Positions 58,766 through 64,000 of a stretch of DNA of 64,000 nt are shown one piece after another. Within the stretch, counting starts at the first letter, position 1, and every line of letters begins with the position of its first letter. The notes below the pieces were generated by a model, which searched no databases, had not been told where the DNA came from, and saw nothing but the letters and a program-made list of their open reading frames with translations. This DNA is from Branchiostoma lanceolatum (Eukaryota > Chordata > Leptocardii > Amphioxiformes > Branchiostomatidae): NCBI RefSeq assembly GCF_035083965.1, contig NC_089725.1, positions 29,645,925 through 29,709,924 of the forward strand, given 5' to 3'. Position numbers and translations under genes: made by a program.

Positions 58766-59168
58766 AAATCTCTTAATGTTTTCGTCTGTAGAATATGTAA
58801 GAAAATGCATAGATTTATGCTGCTATAACATAGTTACATGAGTTTCCCTGGTCAAGTGAAAACTTTTCTATGAACTTACGGACCCTTTTCTTGCATAATT
58901 TGTTTGAATCTGACTGCTGTCGTTTTTCCTGATCGCTGAGCTCAAATATTGCACCTTGCAGTCGTACGGCGAACCAGGTCCGTACTTTCGGTGTTGTTTG
59001 GGAAGCCAAGCTTATAATCTTAGCAAAATTCCATAGATGGCCTTTCACGGCCAACCAACAAAGTGGTGGGAGGGGGGTAACTTACAATTGGTGTCTGGAC
59101 ATTCATCCTAATGTACATGTGGCTACATGCAGGTTCTCAAATCTTATCAAGTCCATTTCTTTTTACAG

Positions 59169-59933
59169 ATCACAAACAAAAGCTTGCAAGAATGTGTAGA
59201 ATTTGTGGGATTCCAAATAAACCGAAGAAACACCGAAACCCAGCGCCAGTGTGTACATTCAGAGAAACCATAGCGTACTTGTATGATGGATATGATGTCC
59301 AACATGATACAGAACACATCCATCCACCATCTGTGTGCTGGAAATGCCAGTGTGCCCTCAAAAGGGTGCAAGAAAAGATCAGTAAGGGCGAGGCCCCGAA
59401 TACTCTGCTACCCAGCAAGCTTGCAGATTTTGTTCCACATGGAGATAGTTGCAACATCTGTACGTTCAAGAAAGCTGGAAGGCCAGTTAAAAAACACCCC
59501 GGATTGCGAGTAAAATCAAAAGTGTCCATAGAGGACGTGCCTTCCACATCTGAGCCCTACCCTGATACACCTGAGCCCTCCACATGGCAGTCCTCTGTAC
59601 CTGAGCAGACCACATCAGACTCCTCTGTACCTAAGCCCTGCACTTCGCAGTCTTCTCTACCTGAACCTTACACATCGCAGTCCTCTGTACCTGAGCCCTC
59701 CACATCACAGTCTTCTGTACCTGAGCAGACCATGCCAGACTCCTCAGTACCTGCTCCCTCCACATTGCAGTCCTCTGTACCTGAGCAGACCACATTGCAG
59801 TCCACAGCTGACGTTGCAACCCTCCAAAGCCCCGCCTCTACATCTCAAGAGGACGCACCCCTCCAAACCCCAGGTACTACATATCGAGAGGAAGCACCCC
59901 TTGATTTAAGCCTCCTTGGCACAAACAAAATGG
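59169..59933 (+). CDS. RAG1 N-terminal-domain-like exon B (phase-symmetric)
   Basis: The acceptor tttctttttacAG and a phase-1 start give DHKQKLARMCRICGIPN, then HIHPPSVCWKC and PHGDSCNICTF, the same zinc ligand order as in exon A, with GRPVKKHPG. Next come variants of a 12-residue repeat (PEPSTSQSSV), the block ADVATLQSPASTSQ and PLDLSLL (CtBP-type motif). It ends NKMG|GTGAGT in phase 1. Both ends are phase 1 over 765 bases, so the exon can be included or skipped without a frameshift. Joined to exon C it would give two zinc domains in one chain. Alternatively the frame runs on to a stop at 59995. DNA binding or dimerisation is only inferred from RAG1. Confidence 0.7.
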
Positions 59934-60783
59934 GTGAGTTTACAGTCATTTTCGTTGAAATCTCTCTTAATGTTTTCGTCTGTAGAATATATTAAAAAGT
60001 ATGTAACTTAGATTGATGCTTCTATAACGTTAACATAGTTACGAAAACTTTTCTAATAATGATTATGGAATTACGGACCCTTGTCAGGTTTTGAATTCAT
60101 TCCTGCATAAATTTGTTTGAATCTGATGACTGTTGATTTTTTCTTATCACCGATTGCACACATTCTATCGATGGTCTCGCAAGGCGAACCAACAGAGGGT
60201 GGTAGGAGGGGAGGCAGGTCCATACTTTTGGTGTTGTTTTTGAAGCCAAGCTTATAATTTTAGCAAAATCCCATGAATGGCCTAAACATAGAAAAATTGG
60301 ATGTAACGTTAACGTACGTTACAAGTTTAACTTAATTACTGTAAGTTATTTGTTTAAGATATTATGACCCTTCTGGTTATACAGTACTAAATACTACTTA
60401 TATTTAGAGGTTGGATAATGTTTGTGTATTCTTATATAGACTTACCCATGTTTATACAGAATGGTATAGATCGGATCAAGTTGATACTTGTTAGATCAAG
60501 GACTTGGTTAGATGATGTACTGTAATTCACTTTAAGTTCATGGTAGCAAAATTTCACGGTGTAAGAAAAATGGACATTTTCACTGAACTTTAACTTCACG
60601 GTGGTAGCAAGTGACTTGCAGAAAAGATGTGTGAAGGAATCATAAATAGGTTTTTGACTGTGATGATAAGTTCACGGTCCAGCGATGACAGTGAAAACAG
60701 TGAACTTAAAGTTACAGTGAAAGAAACAAGAACTACAGTACTTCATAGACATGTTGTTGACAATCCTATTTGTATAGTTTCAG
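59934..60783 (+). other. Spacer/intron before exon C
   Basis: Its first part repeats the sequence after exon A (gtttacagtc, ttcgtctgtagaatat, gaagccaagcttataat). This confirms a duplicated exon-plus-intron unit. An open frame from an ATG at 60627 runs into exon C and could serve as an alternative N terminus (MCEGIINRFLTV). Confidence 0.5.
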
Positions 60784-63386
60784 ATCACAAGATAAAGCTG
60801 CTTGGAGTCTGCAGAGTGTGTGGACTTCGTTTCAAGTGTAAGAAAGGTCGAAATCCAAAACCAGCACACGCTTTCAGAGAGCCCATCTCGTACTTATACG
60901 AGGGTTTTGATGTTGGATGCGACAAAGAAGACATCCACCCTTCCCACGTGTGTGATAAATGTAGAAATGCCTTGTGGAAGGTGCAAACTGCCATCACAGA
61001 GGGTAAAGCGCCCAAAACCATGCTACCTGGAAAGCTTCCAGATTTTTCCCCACACACAGAAGACAACTGCAGCATCTGCAATTACAAGGAAACTGGGAGG
61101 CCAGTGAAGAAAAACATCGGATCAAAAGGACGAGTACAGGAAGTCACACCCTTCACAGCTATCTTGCCTGCATCACATGAAGACGTGTCAGAGTCCTTCG
61201 GACCTCAGCAGAACATGCCAGAGTTCTTTGTACCTGAGCCCGCCACATTTAAGTTCTCTGTACCTGAGCCTTACACATCAGAGTCCTCCGTACCTGAGCC
61301 TTACACACTGAAGTCCTCTGTACCTGAGCCATGTACTTCGCAGTTCTCTGTACCTGAGCCTTCCACATTTCAGTCCTCTGTTCCTGAGCCTTCCACATCA
61401 CAGTCCTCTGTACCTGAGCCTTCCACATCACAGTCCTCTGTTCCTGAGCCTTCCACATCACAGTCCTCTGTACCTGAACCTTTCACGTTAAGCTGGTGTG
61501 TAATGCCAAATGGCGGTTTATACCGGCTATATCGATATGGATACACATCGCAGTCCTCTGTACCTGAGCCCTCCACATCAAAGTCCTTCGTACCTGAGCC
61601 GTCAACATCACAGTCCTCTGTACCAGAACCATCAACATCACAGTCCTCCGTACCTGAGCCCTCCACATCAAAGTCCTCTGTACCTGAGCCCTCCATATCA
61701 AAGTCCTCTGTACCTGAGCTATCGACATCGCAGTCCTCAGGCTCTTTACCTCAGTCCTTTGTACCTGAGCCGTCAACATCACAGTCCTCTGTAACTGAGC
61801 GCTCCACATCGCAGTCCTATGTACCTGAGCCCTTCACATCACAGTCCTCTGTACCTGAGCCGTCAACATCACAGTCCCCCATACCTGCACCCTCCACATC
61901 GCAGTCCTCTGTACCTGCACCCTCCACATCGCAGTCCTCTGTACCTGAGCCCTCCTCATCGCAGCCCTCTGTACCTGAGCCGTCAACATCACAGTCCTCT
62001 GTACCTGGGTTCTCCACATCACAGTCCTCTGTACCTGAGCCCTCCTCATCGCAGCCCTCTGTACCTGAGTCCTCCTCATCGCAGCCCTCTGTACCTGAGT
62101 CCTCCACAGCACAGTCCTATGTACCTGGGCCCTCCACATTGCAGTCCTCTGTACCTGAGTCCTCCACATCACAGTCCTCTGTACCTGAGCCCTCCTCATC
62201 GCAGCCCTCTGTACCTGAGCCCTCCTCATCGCAGCCCTCTGTACCTGGGTCCTCCACATCACAGTCCTCTGTACCTGAGCCCTCCTCATCGCAGCCCTCT
62301 GTACCTGAGTCCTCCTCATCGCAGCCCTCTGTACCTGAGTCCTCCACAGCACAGTCCTATGTACCTGAGCCCTCCTCATCGCAGCCCTCTGTACCTGGGT
62401 CCTCCACATCACAGTCCTCTGTACCTGAGCCCTCCTCATCGCAGCCCTCTGTACCTGCATCCTCCACATCAAAGTCCTCTGTACCTGAGCCCTCTACGTC
62501 GCAGTCCTATGTACCTGAGTCCTCAGTACGTGAGCCCTCCACATCACAGTCCTCTGTACCTGAGCAATCCACAACTAAGCCCTTCTTGCCTGGGCCTCAC
62601 ACATGTGTGCTGAAAAGTGAAGAAATCGTGGCAGAAGCAGGTAGACATGGGTTCATCCTCGCTGGAACCAAGAAAACTGGAACTCTTGTCCTTGTCAAGT
62701 TTCGGAACATAAATGAAGAGCACATGTCAGTATCTATGACAGTCGACGTCGAAGCAGACAGAACGTGGCAGCTCCACGTTCAGAACAAGTCTCTGTCGCC
62801 CTCCAGTCCCCAGTTATCCGAAGCAAATCTGCCTGCTGTACTTTCAAAGTCAACCTGCAAAGATTTTTTCTGGTACCTGTCGTACTGCTTCATTTGCATT
62901 GGGAACATCGGTTATGATTCCCTACTTGACGCCAGGAGAGAGGGGATAGAGACAGTGACGTTGTCAAAACTGGATGGCACTGTCGCTGCAAGGGAGGAGG
63001 TCGGAACATTCAAGGAGGGACGTACTACGTACACGAGGACAATCAGACACACAGACTGTCATGTACTACTTCCACCCACCAGGAGGTCTGCACGATGTGA
63101 GTGCTGTGTGAAGTATGCCTCTTCCTTGCGCAGTGCACTAGCTAAAAGCAAAGTAAAATCAGACCCGAACATTTCTGCCAGTTCCACAGTTCCTCACAAG
63201 TACCTATCAAAGGAGCAGCTGATTGCAAAACTAGCTGAGGCACAAAGGGAGAGGAATGATCTCAGGGTACAGGCAGACACACTCAAAAGACGCTACTGTG
63301 AAGCCTTCAGTACGGAAGGGTTCACCCTGAATGGAAGCCAGCATAACCACCCACAGATTGTGGAAAACACCCCATTGCAGGGATGA
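60784..63386 (+). CDS. RAG1 N-terminal-domain-like protein, terminal exon C with long Ser/Pro repeat and C-terminal domain
   Basis: After atagtttcAG (phase 1) the frame reads DHKIKLLGVCRVCGLRF, then DIHPSHVCDKC and PHTEDNCSICNY, and GRPVKKN: the third and best-kept copy of the RAG1-N-like zinc domain. Then about 450 residues of a 12-residue repeat (SVPEPSTSQSS type; Ser to Ser and Pro to Ala/Gly changes) follow. The last 270 residues hold a globular part (HTCVLKSEEIVAEAGRHGF onward), a Cys pair (CECC) after PPTRRSAR, and a terminal coiled coil (SKEQLIAKLAEAQRER). With the candidate first exon the protein is 877 aa. Without it, an ATG at 60627 gives 919 aa. The similar N-terminal domain is known from vertebrate RAG1 and from RAG1-N-like sequences reported in invertebrates and mobile elements. 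No RAG1 core, transposase catalytic triad or RAG2 is seen here. Function unknown; nuclear DNA binding is a guess. Confidence 0.75.
61240..62580 (+). repeat. 36-bp coding minisatellite in exon C
   Basis: Units like cctgagccctccacatcacagtcctctgta repeat with 36-bp period, roughly 37 units by length. Third positions and single codons vary. Long open frames on the other strand and in other frames (for example 61819-62613) are by-products of the periodic sequence. Some blocks of several units recur, showing recent expansion. Confidence 0.85.
61488..61548 (+). repeat. In-frame insertion of a dispersed repeat in the minisatellite
   Basis: LSWCVMPNGGLYRLYRYGY interrupts the PEPSTSQ series without breaking the frame. 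Its DNA (gtttataccggctatat, gatatggatac) resembles 41345-41397 in CPSF2 intron 13 (ttataccggttatatagata, agatacg). It is an exonised fragment of an interspersed repeat. Confidence 0.6.
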
Positions 63387-64000
63387 GATAGAAAATGTAT
63401 AATGCCCTTGTATATATTTATGCTGTATATGTATAAAGTGTCATTGTACAGACTGGCTAGTTATGAAGAGTTTGTAAGCATTTAGAATATCATTTTACCA
63501 AGGTAACATTGCATTCTGCAGGGTTTATATTCACTTTGAAGCTCAGCCAGTAGGTACCCTAGTCAGAGTAATGAGGCTGTTCCTAGGTTGTAGTGATGAT
63601 AAGGTGCAGTAGCTAGTTTCATAGAGTGGGAATCTCACCCGGATAGCTAGTCTTGATTCTTACGGGGAAGAAGTTATATTCTCCAAGCAGAGGTTTCGAT
63701 CGTGGGGGTTAGTAGTGGCCAGGATTTTCAAAGACATTCAAAATCCCGGCCACTACTAACCCCCCTGATCGAAACCTCTGCTTGGAGAATAAAGAAGTTA
63801 GCCCTCGGACCTTTGGAGTTCTGGACATGGTACTTGTAGGAATGTCCCCTTGTGCTGGGCACAAACATAACATTGCCCTGTTGCACTGGTCGTAATGGTT
63901 GGAAGATCTAAGTGTGCTCTTGTACAGTAAGATCACATCGGCTCTTTTCCTTCGGAAGAGAAGGGTAGGTAACTAACACCTGGAGCCTTTGCGAGTATGG
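63387..64000. other. 3' flank of the RAG1-N-like gene
   Basis: Contains the 63677-63791 fold-back element. No coding frame; a clear AATAAA soon after the stop is not visible. Confidence 0.5.
63677..63791. mobile_element. 115-bp fold-back element with 9-bp target duplication
   Basis: Arms of about 50 bases (TATTCTCCAAGCAGAGGTTT inward to ggccaggatttt, and the complement) surround a short loop (caaagacattc). AAGAAGTTA lies on both sides (63668-63676, 63792-63800). The outer motif matches the element at 50078. Confidence 0.75.

Noticed and set aside
61240..62580. CRISPR-like array
   Set aside because: Units are contiguous 36-bp coding repeats without unique spacers, in a eukaryotic gene.
61819..62613. 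Long open frames in other frames and on the minus strand (up to 264 aa)
   Set aside because: They follow the 36-bp period of exon C and have no start context, domain or splice support.
57177..63386. A ProtoRAG-type transposon (RAG1 core plus RAG2 with inverted ends)
   Set aside because: Only the N-terminal zinc region is seen. There is no catalytic core, no RAG2-like kelch frame and no matching terminal repeats around the cluster.

Overview
The window looks like nuclear DNA of a lancelet (Branchiostoma-type cephalochordate). Genes are split by GT/AG introns. They include a deuterostome-like CPSF2, an ASB-family gene, a UDP-glucuronosyltransferase, LRR membrane receptors and a death-domain Roc/COR protein. 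The introns are full of tRNA-derived SINEs and small inverted-repeat elements. Exons were assigned by eye from open frames, splice consensus and phase continuity. Three multi-exon models give totals divisible by three: ASB-like (553 aa), CPSF2 (770 aa) and UGT (525 aa).

Layout. 1-5.8 kb, minus strand: a Roc/COR GTPase-like protein with a C-terminal death domain and a multi-pass membrane segment inside the GTPase domain; a decayed second copy of the death-domain exon lies in its 3' flank. 5.8-8.4 kb: two inverted-repeat elements and microsatellites. 8.4-33.9 kb, plus strand: an ankyrin/SOCS-box (ASB) gene in eight coding exons. Its sixth intron is about 19.7 kb and holds two antisense LRR receptor genes (15.0-17.2 and 24.3-26.7 kb) plus an orphan copy of their 5' region (30.4-31.3 kb), products of a tandem segmental duplication. 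Broken copies of ASB exons 4, 6, 7 and 8 lie beside the intact ones. 34-35.7 kb: repeats and a TA microsatellite. 36.2-50.5 kb, minus strand: CPSF2 in 20 coding exons, again with many truncated exon-edge copies in its introns. 51.8-56.2 kb, minus strand: a UGT gene whose usual catalytic His position is Tyr. 57.2-63.4 kb, plus strand: a cluster of three exons that each encode a zinc-binding domain resembling the N-terminal domain of RAG1. The last is joined to a long Ser/Pro 12-residue repeat and a C-terminal domain.

The genes do not form a pathway; this is an ordinary gene neighbourhood with two unusual members. The points most worth pursuing are the RAG1-N-like tandem cluster (without a RAG1 catalytic core) and the GTPase interrupted by about 300 residues of membrane segments. 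Two further themes are partial exon duplication (at least ten cases) and fresh-looking fold-back insertions with clear target-site duplications.
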